Assembly: GCF_951793255.1 (NCBI RefSeq)
Contig: NZ_OX636706.1
Span: 1,711,001 to 1,775,000 of the forward strand
Source of the DNA: Desulfovibrio piger
GTDB lineage: Bacteria; Desulfobacterota; Desulfovibrionia; Desulfovibrionales; Desulfovibrionaceae
Direction: 5' to 3'
DNA length: 64,000 nt
The position numbers and the translations under genes were made by a program. The notes beneath the pieces were generated by a model. That model saw only the letters and a list, made by a program, of their open reading frames with translations, made no database searches and was not told where the DNA came from. Each line of letters starts with the position of its first letter. Within the stretch, counting starts at the first letter, position 1. Of this stretch, positions 27,127 to 35,610 are shown piece after piece.

Positions 27127-28056
27127 TCAGGGGCGCGGCAGCTGGGTGAGCGGTACGGCCATCCGTATGAAGAGGAAACACCAGGGCAGGAGCTGCAGCA
27201 CAAGGCTGCGGGCCTTCCGGGGCCGGTACAGGAAGACGCTCCAGCTGATGATGGCCAGGGCGGCCAGCACCGACAGGATCAGGGCGTTCATCTGGGGCAT
27301 GATGTCGAAGGGGACGCCGCTGTGCAGGCTGCGCAGCAGGGCGGCCAGCAGGGTGCTCCAGAAGTCTATGATGGAAGGCAGGTACCCCACAACGGCCCAG
27401 ACCGCGCACCAGCGGACGGCCAGGGTGAACGCCCTTTCGTCCGTCAGCGGCGCGCGATGGCGCAGATACCAGAGCCAGAGCAGGGCAGCGCCGCCCGCCA
27501 GCGAGAGGTAGCGGAAGAGCAGATGCAGGGCCTGACGGATCTGGAGCAGGATGAAGTTGCTGCGCTCCATGCCCTGCGGCGGCTCCAGCAGCAGGCCTGT
27601 GGACAGCAGGCTGCCCAGCAGGAAGAGCAGCAGGGCCAGCAGGCAGCCCCAGAGCGTCAGGCGCAGGTCAGTGGTGCGATAGGCCGTGATGGCCGGATCC
27701 GTGGCATCGGGCCAGTGACGGGAGGCACGCAGCAGGCCCCAGAGCAGCAGGGTGGCCGGCAGCCAGGCCAGCAGGGCCACGCTGGCGGGCTGGACGAGAA
27801 GGTCGGCCAGCGGAGGCATCTGCGGTTGCCGCAGGGTTTCCAGCAGGAGCATGAGCGGGAACAGGGGCAGGGAGAGGGCGGCACAGAACAGGCCCAGACG
27901 CAGGAGCTGGCGCCCGCCCCAGAGGCACAGGGCCGCGTTGCCCTTGCGGCCGGCCAGCAGGGTCATGAGGATGAGGAAGGGCAGGGCCTGGGCCGTCTGT
28001 GCGAGCAGGGCCTGCAGGTTGCCAAGCCAGTATATGAGGATGAAAGTCATTTGCAT
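27127..28056 (-). CDS. Hypothetical polytopic membrane protein
   Basis: 309 residues, Leu/Ala-rich, with about seven hydrophobic segments. The longest are near 20-35, 52-72, 85-107, 130-152, 185-205, 215-235 and 255-275, each separated by Arg-containing loops. No catalytic or transport motif was recognised. It is followed on the same strand by an exported protein gene about 70 bases away, so they may share a transcript. It starts divergently from mntP, with about 260 bases between them. Confidence 0.65.
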   Translation of the reverse strand: MQMTFILIYWLGNLQALLAQTAQALPFLILMTLLAGRKGNAALCLWGGRQLLRLGLFCAALSLPLFPLMLLLETLRQPQMPPLADLLVQPASVALLAWLPATLLLWGLLRASRHWPDATDPAITAYRTTDLRLTLWGCLLALLLFLLGSLLSTGLLLEPPQGMERSNFILLQIRQALHLLFRYLSLAGGAALLWLWYLRHRAPLTDERAFTLAVRWCAVWAVVGYLPSIIDFWSTLLAALLRSLHSGVPFDIMPQMNALILSVLAALAIISWSVFLYRPRKARSLVLQLLPWCFLFIRMAVPLTQLPRP

Positions 28057-28319
28057 GGGATACTCTCCTGCCCGCTATATAAGCGTTGCCCGTGCGGGCT
28101 GCAAGAGGAGGGCGCCGGGACAGCAGCCTTTGCCGCGGGCCGTCGGGATGCGGATCTGCCGTGCGGGCGCGTGATCGTGGCTGCCGCGCAGGAACGCGGA
28201 AGTGGTTTCCGGCTCCGGAGCCTTCTCCCGGCCGGGGATGCTGCGGCGGAAAACTTGCCGCCGTCGTGCGCTTGGGGTATGACTCATCTGTTTCACCTCC
28301 GTCAACCTGCGGGATAATC

Positions 28320-28901
28320 ATGTCATTTTTTACTGTTTTTCTGCTGGCTGTGGCCCTGTCCATGGATGCTTTTGCCGTGGCGCTGGCCTCGGGATGCGCC
28401 ATCCGCGAAGTCCGGCTGCGCCAGTATGTCCGGGTCAGCGCGGCCTTTGGCTTTTTCCAGTTCTTCATGCCGGTGCTGGGCTGGTTCCTGGGGCAGTCGG
28501 TGCATCATTTCATCGAGGCCTGGGACCACTGGCTGGCCTTCGTGCTGCTGGCGTGGATCGGCGGCAACATGCTGCGCTCCGGTATCGGTGGCCTGCGCAA
28601 GAACGAGCCCGTGTCCTGTCCCCAGAGCGACCCCACCGCAGGCTGGAACCTGCTCCTTCTGGCCGTGGCCACCAGCATCGATGCCCTGGCCGTGGGCCTG
28701 ACCTTTGCCATGACGAATACCAATGCCTTCCTGCCTTCCTGTCTTATCGGGGTGGTCTGTGCCGCCATCTCGGCCTGCGGGCTCTTTTTGGGCAAAAAGC
28801 TGTCCTCGCTGCCCATGCTCAACGGCTGGGCCGAGGTGCTGGGCGGCGTTGTGCTGCTGTGCATCGGCCTGAACATCCTGCACGAGAGCGGTGTCATCTA
28901 G
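28320..28901 (+). CDS. mntP: Manganese efflux pump MntP
   Basis: 193 residues with six membrane helices. The family motifs are LLAVALSMDAFAVALASGC in helix 1 and the repeat-like LLLAVATSIDALAVGLTFA in helix 4, each with the conserved Asp needed for manganese export; RVSAAFGFFQFFMPVLGW lies between them. It protects against manganese overload at the inner membrane. I looked for a yybP-ykoY manganese riboswitch in the upstream 200 bases and could not convince myself of one. Confidence 0.93.
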   Translation: MSFFTVFLLAVALSMDAFAVALASGCAIREVRLRQYVRVSAAFGFFQFFMPVLGWFLGQSVHHFIEAWDHWLAFVLLAWIGGNMLRSGIGGLRKNEPVSCPQSDPTAGWNLLLLAVATSIDALAVGLTFAMTNTNAFLPSCLIGVVCAAISACGLFLGKKLSSLPMLNGWAEVLGGVVLLCIGLNILHESGVI

Positions 28902-29041
28902 CCTGCCGGGAAGGCCGCAGGCCCCTGCCGGATGGTTGCCGAGCCGCGCCAAGATGCCCTATAGTGCCGGAGGCCCGGAGACCGTCCGTGCCGCAGGCAT
29001 GTCCGAAATCATCCGGCATGCCGGAGTGTTGAGAGGAGACC

Positions 29042-29458
29042 ATGATCAGTATCTGCCGTTATCATGATATTTCCGTGGGACACCGCATCTGCGGGCACGA
29101 ATCCCACTGCGCCCGTCTGCACGGGCATAATTACCGCATCCATTTCACCTGCACCGCCGACGAGCTGGACGCCCTGGGGCGCGTGCTGGACTTCCAGGTG
29201 GTCAAGGAACGCCTGTGCCAGTGGCTGGAAGACCACTGGGATCACCGCTTTCTGGTCTGGGACAAGGATCCCCTGCTGGAAGGCCTGCGGGCGCTGGATC
29301 CTTCGGTGAGCGTCCTGCCCTGCAATCCGTCCGCCGAGAACATGGCCCGCTATCTGGGCGAAGTGGTGGGGCCGGCCCAGCTGGAAGGCACCGGGGCCCG
29401 TCTGGTGGCCGTGGAAGTGGAAGAGACCGCCAAGTGCAAGGCGCGCTGGAGCCTGTGA
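29042..29458 (+). CDS. queD: 6-carboxytetrahydropterin synthase QueD
   Basis: A 138-residue T-fold enzyme. Zinc ligands and signature are CGHESHCARLHGHNYRIHF and the later DHWDHRFLVW; the Cys of CGHESH and the Glu near the C-terminus (SAENMARYL) match the catalytic set. It converts dihydroneopterin triphosphate to 6-carboxytetrahydropterin, the second step towards queuosine. GAGAGGAG lies upstream. It overlaps queE by TGATG. queC and queF are not in the window. Confidence 0.93.
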   Translation: MISICRYHDISVGHRICGHESHCARLHGHNYRIHFTCTADELDALGRVLDFQVVKERLCQWLEDHWDHRFLVWDKDPLLEGLRALDPSVSVLPCNPSAENMARYLGEVVGPAQLEGTGARLVAVEVEETAKCKARWSL

Positions 29459-30135
29459 TGCGGACCCTGGCGGTCAACGAATTTTTCGTCACCCTGCAGG
29501 GCGAGGCCTCCTTTGCCGGGACGCCTGCCGTGTTCGTCCGTTTCCAGGGCTGTCCTGTGGCCTGCCCGTGGTGCGATACGCAGTACGCCGCCCGGCTGGA
29601 CGGCGCGACGCTGGATTTTGCCGCCGTGCGTGCCAAGCAGGGGCCGGGAGCGGGCTATGCCGATGTGGAGCCCGGGGCGTTGCTGGCAGCCATCCGGGAG
29701 GCCGGGCCGCGCCATGTGGTGCTGACTGGCGGCGAGCCCTGCCGCCATGACCTCACGGAGCTGACCTCCCGGCTGGTGACGGAAGGTTTTCGTGTCCAGA
29801 TCGAGACCAGCGGCACCATGCCCATCCGTTGCCATGCGGATGTCTGGGTGACCCTGAGCCCCAAGCTGGACATGCCGGGGGGGCTGGAAGTGCGTCAGGA
29901 TGCCTGGGAGCGGGCCGGAGAGATCAAATTCCCTGTGGATACGGCCGCGGATCTGGCCCGTTTCGAACAGGCGCTGGCAGCGGCCCGCAAGGCGGCTGCC
30001 CGGCCGCTGACGGAGCTCGTCTGGCTGCAGCCCGTGAGCCAGGGGAAGGAAGCCACACGACTGTGCGTGGAGGCGGCCTTTGCCCATCAGTGGCGTGTGA
30101 GCGTCCAGGTCCACAAATATCTGGATCTGCGCTAG
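29458..30135 (+). CDS. queE: 7-carboxy-7-deazaguanine synthase QueE
   Basis: 225 residues from the ATG that overlaps the queD stop. The radical-SAM cluster motif is CPVACPWCDT (CX3CX2C), with VNEFFVTLQGEASFAGTPAV before it and the SAM-binding VVLTGGEPC after it. The compact size fits QueE. It ring-contracts 6-carboxytetrahydropterin to 7-carboxy-7-deazaguanine. The co-transcribed queD supplies its substrate. A terminator follows. Confidence 0.93.
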   Translation: MRTLAVNEFFVTLQGEASFAGTPAVFVRFQGCPVACPWCDTQYAARLDGATLDFAAVRAKQGPGAGYADVEPGALLAAIREAGPRHVVLTGGEPCRHDLTELTSRLVTEGFRVQIETSGTMPIRCHADVWVTLSPKLDMPGGLEVRQDAWERAGEIKFPVDTAADLARFEQALAAARKAAARPLTELVWLQPVSQGKEATRLCVEAAFAHQWRVSVQVHKYLDLR

Positions 30136-30169
30136 CTCCTGTGGCGCAGAAAAAGACATAAGGAAGATG

Positions 30170-30200
30170 AAAGGCGGCATGCACGGCATGTCGCCTTTTT
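30170..30200 (+). terminator. Terminator after queDE
   Basis: Thirteen-base arms (30170-30182 and 30186-30198, one G-T) with a 3-base loop and a T-run to 30200. Confidence 0.85.
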
Positions 30201-30421
30201 CTTTGGGGCATTTCCTTCCGTCGGACAGGGGCGTCTGCCCCTTTGTGGGGGAATGCAAGTTTGGGGAAAAGTGCCTGCCCTCATGTGCAGGAAGTATTCC
30301 ATGCAGGCTGTAAAATCTTTGCCGGCAGTTGTCCGTGTCGCTATCACCGCAGAGTGATGCATCGTTCATGCTGCCCTGTATAGTGATGGATCGTCATGGG
30401 CATGGTGATGGATAAAACGTC

Positions 30422-31357
30422 TTAGGGTAACAGGGAAATACAGTTTTTGGGAGGAATGAATTCAAAAAGGAGTTCTTTGAAAGCGATGCTCTGCGGCGGG
30501 ATATACCGGTTCTTTTTTGAGATCATGATATATTTACGTAGAGGAATCTCATCTATTATATTTGTTATGCAAAGATCATTGTCATCCATTACGGCAAATG
30601 AGTCGATGATCGAGATGCCAATATTTGCTTTGACCATATTGATAAGAGTATTGAAGCTGGATATATAGGAAATGGTATTCAAACTGATATTGTTCTTGCT
30701 GATATAATTTGAAATCGTTGATCCTACAGCATATTCAGGAAAAAATGATATGAACGGGAATTTTTCTATGCTTTTTATGGATGCTTCTTTCGGAAGGGAA
30801 AAATGATTGTTGCGCGATGATATTATCTGAAGGCGCGCACCAAACAGCGGAGTGATGTCAAGAGCTGTATCTCTATGGTCTGCCATGTCAAACTGGTTTA
30901 CTATTCCGAAATGAACCATACCATTTTTTACTTTTTCATAAATTTGTTTTGAGCTTCCGCTGAAAAGGGAAAAGCAGACCCCTTCATGCTTGTCATGGAA
31001 TTTTGAAATGACCTCAGGTAGCAGGTTCTGGGCGATGGCATGGGGCATGGCCATCGAAATGGTGCCGCTGAGGTCGTTTTTATTTGAAGAGAGCGCATGT
31101 CTTGTTCGCTCAAGCATATCGAAAAATTTTTCTGCATCTCTATAGAGGATCTCTCCTGCCTCTGTCAGGATGAGGCGATTGTTCTCTCTGTAAAACAGTG
31201 TCGTATCAAATTCTTTTTCAAGATTTCGTATGTGGTGGCTTACCGCTGATTGCTTTATATTCATATGAAAAGCAGCATTACTCAAATTCCCATACAGTAC
31301 AACATTATAAAAACCGCGCAGCCATTGTAACAGGTCTCCGCTTATTCTTTGGTTCAT
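30422..31357 (-). CDS. LysR-family transcription regulator
   Basis: 311 residues. The N-terminal winged helix-turn-helix (about 10-70) has GNLSNAAFHMNIKQSAVSHHI followed by LFYRENNRLILTEAG. The C-terminal ligand domain (about 95-300) has two lobes. The gene is markedly AT-rich and uses Asn/Ile/Lys-heavy codons, unlike its queDE neighbours, so it was probably acquired with the transporter/flavoprotein operon just upstream, which it likely regulates. A very strong terminator separates it from that operon, so it has its own promoter within 31358-31405. Confidence 0.88.
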   Translation of the reverse strand: MNQRISGDLLQWLRGFYNVVLYGNLSNAAFHMNIKQSAVSHHIRNLEKEFDTTLFYRENNRLILTEAGEILYRDAEKFFDMLERTRHALSSNKNDLSGTISMAMPHAIAQNLLPEVISKFHDKHEGVCFSLFSGSSKQIYEKVKNGMVHFGIVNQFDMADHRDTALDITPLFGARLQIISSRNNHFSLPKEASIKSIEKFPFISFFPEYAVGSTISNYISKNNISLNTISYISSFNTLINMVKANIGISIIDSFAVMDDNDLCITNIIDEIPLRKYIMISKKNRYIPPQSIAFKELLFEFIPPKNCISLLP

Positions 31358-31405
31358 AATATTTTCTCCTTAAAATTGTAAAAAAATATATCACTTATAT
31401 AAAAA

Positions 31406-31452
31406 AGTCCATAGGGATATTGATAATTTGCATTTATCAATATCCCTATGGA
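31406..31452 (-). terminator. Very strong terminator after the DASS transporter
   Basis: Perfect 20-base arms (31406-31425 and 31433-31452) with a 7-base loop; on the minus strand it is followed by TTTTTTATAT. It starts 16 bases after the transporter stop and insulates the downstream LysR gene. Confidence 0.88.
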
Positions 31453-31468
31453 CCATATCTGTATATCT

Positions 31469-32863
31469 CTAAAAAACGCCGACGAATTGCCAGTAAGGGT
31501 AAAGCACAAGGGCCAGGAATGCACCGGCAAGGACCATCCGGACTGCGAATATCGTCATGAAATGGGAAAGCTTGATGTAACCGGTAGAGTAGAAATAGAG
31601 GGTCACGACGAATTCGTAGGGAAAGAGGTATTGGTCGACGCCATAGGAGAAGGAGTAGACCAGCGCCAGCGGGGACATGTTCATCTGGGAAGCCATTTCC
31701 ACAAGCGGAGCGGTCATGGCCGAGAATGCGGCGATAGGTGTAAACAGGAAGTTGAGGATGATGCCGGAAACGAAGGTCGAGAATGACGTATAAAGTTCGC
31801 CACCGCTCAGGAGAGGCATCAGAAGATCGGCAATGACCTTGTCGACTCCGCTGGCCTTCGCGGCGCCTCCGATCGTCATGCAGCCCACAACAAAGAATAC
31901 CTGCTGATAGGGGATGTTGCTCAGGCTCTTCTTGTCGAGCAGGGAAAAGCCGGGGAAGAAGGCGAGGGACGCGATCATCAGCATCATCCAGCCGGCATCG
32001 ATCTTGTGGATCTGGTCTGTCACAAGCGAGAGAAGCAGCAGGCCGAGCAGGATAAGGGCCTTCTTTTCCCGCAGGCTCATGGGGCCAAGAGTTTCGTATT
32101 CCTCCCTGATGAAGGTCTCAAGGTCGAAGGACAGCTTGGGACGCATGATAAAAAGCAGCGTATATATGGAAAGGGCCGCATAGAGCAGGCTGGGAGGGAA
32201 GTTGTGCAGGAAGTACGCACTCCAAGATATGGGGGTACCTGTCGCCTGCGCGTACAGGCCCATCGCCATGGCCACGTCCACGCCGGCAGAGAGGAAGGCC
32301 AGCTTGGGAATCGCCACGGCCAGCAGGGCACCGATCACCAGCGTTGCGGCCTCCTTGCTGCAGGGCTGGATATTGAAGCCCTTGCAAATGCCGACCGCCA
32401 GGATGGCGAAGATGGCCGCCTTGCCTGTGACCGTGGGGATAAAAGGCGCCATGATATAGCCGGCCAGCATGAATCCCCAGAGCAGAAAGTGGAAGGAGCC
32501 CTCGGTCAGCTTGATGGACCAGACTGCGATACGCTTGGCGATGCCCGTGCTCGACATGACCTCGGCAATGAACAGGCCGCTCAGGACAAGCCATCCGGCT
32601 GACCCGGACCAGGCCGAAAGGATCTGGCTGGGCTTCCCGACCCCGGTCACGATATAGATGATGGGCAATATCATGGCCACGAAAGGCTCGGGAAGGATAT
32701 TCAGTGTCCAGATGGCAAGGGCGCAGAATGTAAAGGTCAGGAAGCGCTGGGCCTCGGGGGAAAGGTCAGTCGTACCTGTCCAGAAGTATGTGACGACGGG
32801 TATCAGGAGCGCGATGCCCCATTTGATCCAGTAAGCTCTGTCGTGATGTTGTTCCTGGTTCAT
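31469..32863 (-). CDS. DASS/SLC13-family anion transporter
   Basis: 464 residues with about 11-12 helices. It resembles divalent-anion:sodium symporters: ILPEPFVAMILPIIYIVTG near the start, PFIPTVTGKAAIFAI, VVGCMTIGGAAKASGVDKV, and LNFLFTPIAAFSAMTAPLVE near the C-terminus. Likely substrates are dicarboxylates, tricarboxylates or sulfonates. It is the third gene of the ferredoxin - flavoprotein - transporter operon, so it probably imports the electron acceptor or carbon source used by the flavoprotein. GAGG precedes the start. Confidence 0.85.
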   Translation of the reverse strand: MNQEQHHDRAYWIKWGIALLIPVVTYFWTGTTDLSPEAQRFLTFTFCALAIWTLNILPEPFVAMILPIIYIVTGVGKPSQILSAWSGSAGWLVLSGLFIAEVMSSTGIAKRIAVWSIKLTEGSFHFLLWGFMLAGYIMAPFIPTVTGKAAIFAILAVGICKGFNIQPCSKEAATLVIGALLAVAIPKLAFLSAGVDVAMAMGLYAQATGTPISWSAYFLHNFPPSLLYAALSIYTLLFIMRPKLSFDLETFIREEYETLGPMSLREKKALILLGLLLLSLVTDQIHKIDAGWMMLMIASLAFFPGFSLLDKKSLSNIPYQQVFFVVGCMTIGGAAKASGVDKVIADLLMPLLSGGELYTSFSTFVSGIILNFLFTPIAAFSAMTAPLVEMASQMNMSPLALVYSFSYGVDQYLFPYEFVVTLYFYSTGYIKLSHFMTIFAVRMVLAGAFLALVLYPYWQFVGVF

Positions 32864-32931
32864 GGAAATACCTCGTTCGGCTGGCTATGCCGCTATACAG
32901 GGAAAGCCTGAAAAGACGCAGCTGGGTACGG

Positions 32932-34623
32932 TCAGTTCCATTTTTCGCGCCATGTGGCATGGACCTTGCCCGCTTCATTTTTGAGGACGAGGAATTTGTT
33001 GCCCAGCAGCGGATTGGTCAGCGGATAATCGGAACGCACGTGGTTGCCTCTGGTCTCCTTGCGTTCGAGCGCGGCATGCATGATGGCTTCACCACAGTCG
33101 AGCAGCTCATAGACTTCAAGGGCTCGCATCAGTTCATGCGGATTGGCGGCGGAGAGTTCCTTGTCGAACCTTTTGCGCAGATCCCGAAGATAGTGCAGGC
33201 CGATGGTGAGTATCCGGGCCGAGCGTACCCGGTAGGGGGGCACGGCGGCGTAGGAGGTCATGACGGTTTGCAGCGCGATATTGGCCTCCCTCCACGTGGC
33301 CGCATTTGCAGCCTGCCTGCGTTCATAGATCCGGCTGCAGTGATGGCAGGACTGTTCCAGGGCTTCCTGGTCCAGGCGGGAGGGGGCGGCAACCGTACGG
33401 GAACGCTTTGCGGCATTCTTTCCGCAGATCTGTCCGTAGACCGCTGCACCGGCGACACCCACACGGAAGTTGCCCACGATGTCGCCGGCAGCGTAGACGT
33501 TGGGCACGCTGGTTTCGCCATCAATATTGATCTCGATGCCCCGCCCCTGGATATGGGGTTCATACTGCATGAACTCGATGGCATCGGCGGCAAGGTCGAT
33601 ATGTTCCGTCTCCATGTGGTCTGTCATGGCGGCAACGCCTTCCCAGTGGAGAGCTTCTTTCATTTCATCGAGCCAGGCAGCCTCCGCTCCGGCACAATCG
33701 ACAAAAATGGGGCCCCGGCCATCGCAAAGCGCTTCTGTCAGGATCCGGTGGGATACATCCAGGGTCACGTCGCCATATTCCCGGTCGGGGCGAGTGATGA
33801 ACGGGCCGACGGGCGAGCCGTCAGGATAGCGGGCAACGCCGATGAAAGAAGCCTTGCCGCAGCGGGCAAAGTGCTTGGGACCGGCATGGATATAAGGAAT
33901 TTCCATATTCAGCATGTTGAACGCATGCCGCCAGGCCAGTGATATCCCGGTCCCTGTGCAGGAGGGACAGTAGGCAATGTTGAAAAGCATGCCTGGCGTC
34001 GTGGTGCTGCTGTACAAGCGTGTAGCGACGCCTGTAGCCAGGATGACTGTCTTGCCGCGGATCAGGGAAAATTCCGGAACATCAGTCCGGATATTCAAGG
34101 CAAGCACACCGGAGACATGCCCCTCATCGTCGAAAACGAAATCGACGACGGGGTGGTGGGAAAGGAACGCGACGCCGTGCTCCTTCGCCTTCTTGTACAA
34201 GACAGGCTTTTGCTGGCGCCCGTCATAGTGCAGGAAGGCCCGGGGACGGGTGGGAAAAGCGTGGCCCTTGAATTCATAGAACCCTTTGGGCTTCATGGGG
34301 ATGCCCCAGCTGTCCCAGAGATGCACCATGGCTGCGGATTCTTCAAGGAAGCGGCGGGTAAGGGTGGGGTCGTGGCATGTGCCGGTCTGGCTGTTCAGGA
34401 TCTCCCTGGCGATGACGCCTATATCGTCACCATGGACTTCCGGGAGATAGCATCCAAAGTGGTCGCATCCTGTGGCACCCGAGCCGCTCCTGCGAGGATG
34501 GCTTTTATCCACAACAATGACTCGTGCGCCTTCTTCAGCTGCGGCTATGGCTGCCTGCAGTGCTGCGATGCCACCACCCACACATACCACATCATATTCA
34601 CATTCATTTGTTATGGAAATCAT
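32932..34623 (-). CDS. FAD-dependent oxidoreductase of the fumarate-reductase/APS-reductase flavoprotein family
   Basis: 563 residues from the ATG that overlaps the ferredoxin stop (ATGA). The Rossmann FAD motif is YDVVCVGGGIAALQAAIAAA and VIVVDKSHPRRSGSGATG, the family feature around GCDHFGCYLPEVHGDD follows, and the second FAD segment is SVPNVYAAGDIVGNFRVGVA. A C-terminal helical domain has HCSRIYERR and REANIALQTV. With a two-cluster ferredoxin as partner it is built like AprAB, but the primary sequence is only distantly like true AprA and the substrate is unknown. Candidates are fumarate-like acids or sulfonates imported by the adjacent DASS carrier. It should be cytoplasmic. Confidence 0.8.
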   Translation of the reverse strand: MISITNECEYDVVCVGGGIAALQAAIAAAEEGARVIVVDKSHPRRSGSGATGCDHFGCYLPEVHGDDIGVIAREILNSQTGTCHDPTLTRRFLEESAAMVHLWDSWGIPMKPKGFYEFKGHAFPTRPRAFLHYDGRQQKPVLYKKAKEHGVAFLSHHPVVDFVFDDEGHVSGVLALNIRTDVPEFSLIRGKTVILATGVATRLYSSTTTPGMLFNIAYCPSCTGTGISLAWRHAFNMLNMEIPYIHAGPKHFARCGKASFIGVARYPDGSPVGPFITRPDREYGDVTLDVSHRILTEALCDGRGPIFVDCAGAEAAWLDEMKEALHWEGVAAMTDHMETEHIDLAADAIEFMQYEPHIQGRGIEINIDGETSVPNVYAAGDIVGNFRVGVAGAAVYGQICGKNAAKRSRTVAAPSRLDQEALEQSCHHCSRIYERRQAANAATWREANIALQTVMTSYAAVPPYRVRSARILTIGLHYLRDLRKRFDKELSAANPHELMRALEVYELLDCGEAIMHAALERKETRGNHVRSDYPLTNPLLGNKFLVLKNEAGKVHATWREKWN

Positions 34624-34865
34624 AAGCTGAATCCTCTCATGAGATCTTCTGATTTTACATGCAACAAGCGATATGGAATCGGTATGCGTAAGGTTATGGC
34701 TCCACTCGGATAGTCCATCTTGCACGCCGTACAATGCCAACATTCTTCAGGATACATTATTTGAGGGATATTCCCGTCTTTTGGAGGAAGAAAAATGTTC
34801 ATTGTACATATTTTTTCACATAAACCGCACCGTATACATTTTTTTTCATCAATAATTGGAGGCAT
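34620..34865 (-). CDS. Two-cluster ferredoxin-like subunit (AprB-like)
   Basis: 81 residues. The first [4Fe-4S] motif is complete, CIRCGLCEKIC (Cys10, 13, 16, 20). The second is CWHCTACKMDYP: Cys42, 45 and 48 are present but the fourth position is Tyr52, where a Cys before Pro is expected. The codon is TAT, one base from TGT. It is first in its operon and overlaps the FAD gene, so it should pass electrons to or from that flavoprotein. The missing ligand may leave a 3Fe or labile cluster. Confidence 0.82.
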   Translation of the reverse strand: MPPIIDEKKCIRCGLCEKICTMNIFLPPKDGNIPQIMYPEECWHCTACKMDYPSGAITLRIPIPYRLLHVKSEDLMRGFSL

Positions 34866-35562
34866 GACATCTCCTTTATGGCATGGGCGCCTGTCAATTT
34901 TTTGATGAATAAAGTATTGTTATTCAAAAAAATTTAATCAATACATATTTTATGCATCTCAGATTATGATATTTTTTATAGTGTACTGAGGGCGATTCTA
35001 TGATGTCATTAAATACAGGCAGATAGGTATGACGGGATTTTCAGGATAAAAAGGTGATGAAAAAAATTGAAAGCAGCGTCCAAAATAATTGGATGTCTGT
35101 GACGACAGAAGTTTGAGGTATGGTGATTTATAAAATTATTACAGTGTATTATGGTTATTTCAAGGAAAGGTGTTCCTGATGGTGTCCGAGGCGGGGCAGC
35201 AGTAAAAAAATCGCCTTGATGAAGGTGCGGGATATGGGGAGGGGGGAGGAAAGATGGGGCTGGAGCAGAGGCAGATCCCCTGTCCCAGGAATGTAGACGA
35301 GGCGTCAAAAGAACAGGGATAGGGAGCTCTCTCTGTCTTCCGGCTCTGTTGGGCTGGGCATGCCGCGAGATGCTCCTGAGCCCCTCCAGGCTGGGCGAAG
35401 AACGCTCAGCGAAAGGAGGCGCTTTGTCATGCCAGGCGCATGGAGGATGCATTCACCTGGCCTACGCTACAGGGCAAAGCGTGGGATCAGGTATCCTGAT
35501 GATCCGTGCGGCCCGTCGTTGCAAGGCGAGAGCGGGAAAAGCACAGGTGCGCCAGAAAAACG
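34866..35562. other. AT-rich region of about 700 bases upstream of the ferredoxin operon, no gene seen
   Basis: It holds the promoter region of the ferredoxin-flavoprotein-transporter operon and presumably LysR binding sites, although no clean T-N11-A palindrome was fixed. The part 34866-35160 is very AT-rich; 35160-35560 is mixed and contains only implausible ORFs. It may mark the edge of the acquired block. Confidence 0.5.
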
Positions 35563-35587
35563 AAAAAAGCCACCCGAAGGTGGCTTT
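35563..35587 (-). terminator. Terminator after the GntR regulator
   Basis: AAAGCCACC and GGTGGCTTT arms (35566-35574, 35579-35587) with a 4-base loop, then a T-run on the minus strand. Confidence 0.85.
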
Positions 35588-35610
35588 GTCTATCCTGTAA
35601 AGCGTGCGCC

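Noticed and set aside
28100..28319. A yybP-ykoY manganese riboswitch before mntP
   Set aside because: A CCGTCAAC-like piece and a GGGG piece are present but not in the spacing or pairing of the motif; a covariance search would decide.
35009..35452. A 147-residue minus-strand ORF in the AT-rich gap
   Set aside because: Low-complexity, no ribosome-binding site, no recognisable domain, and composition that changes midway; not called.
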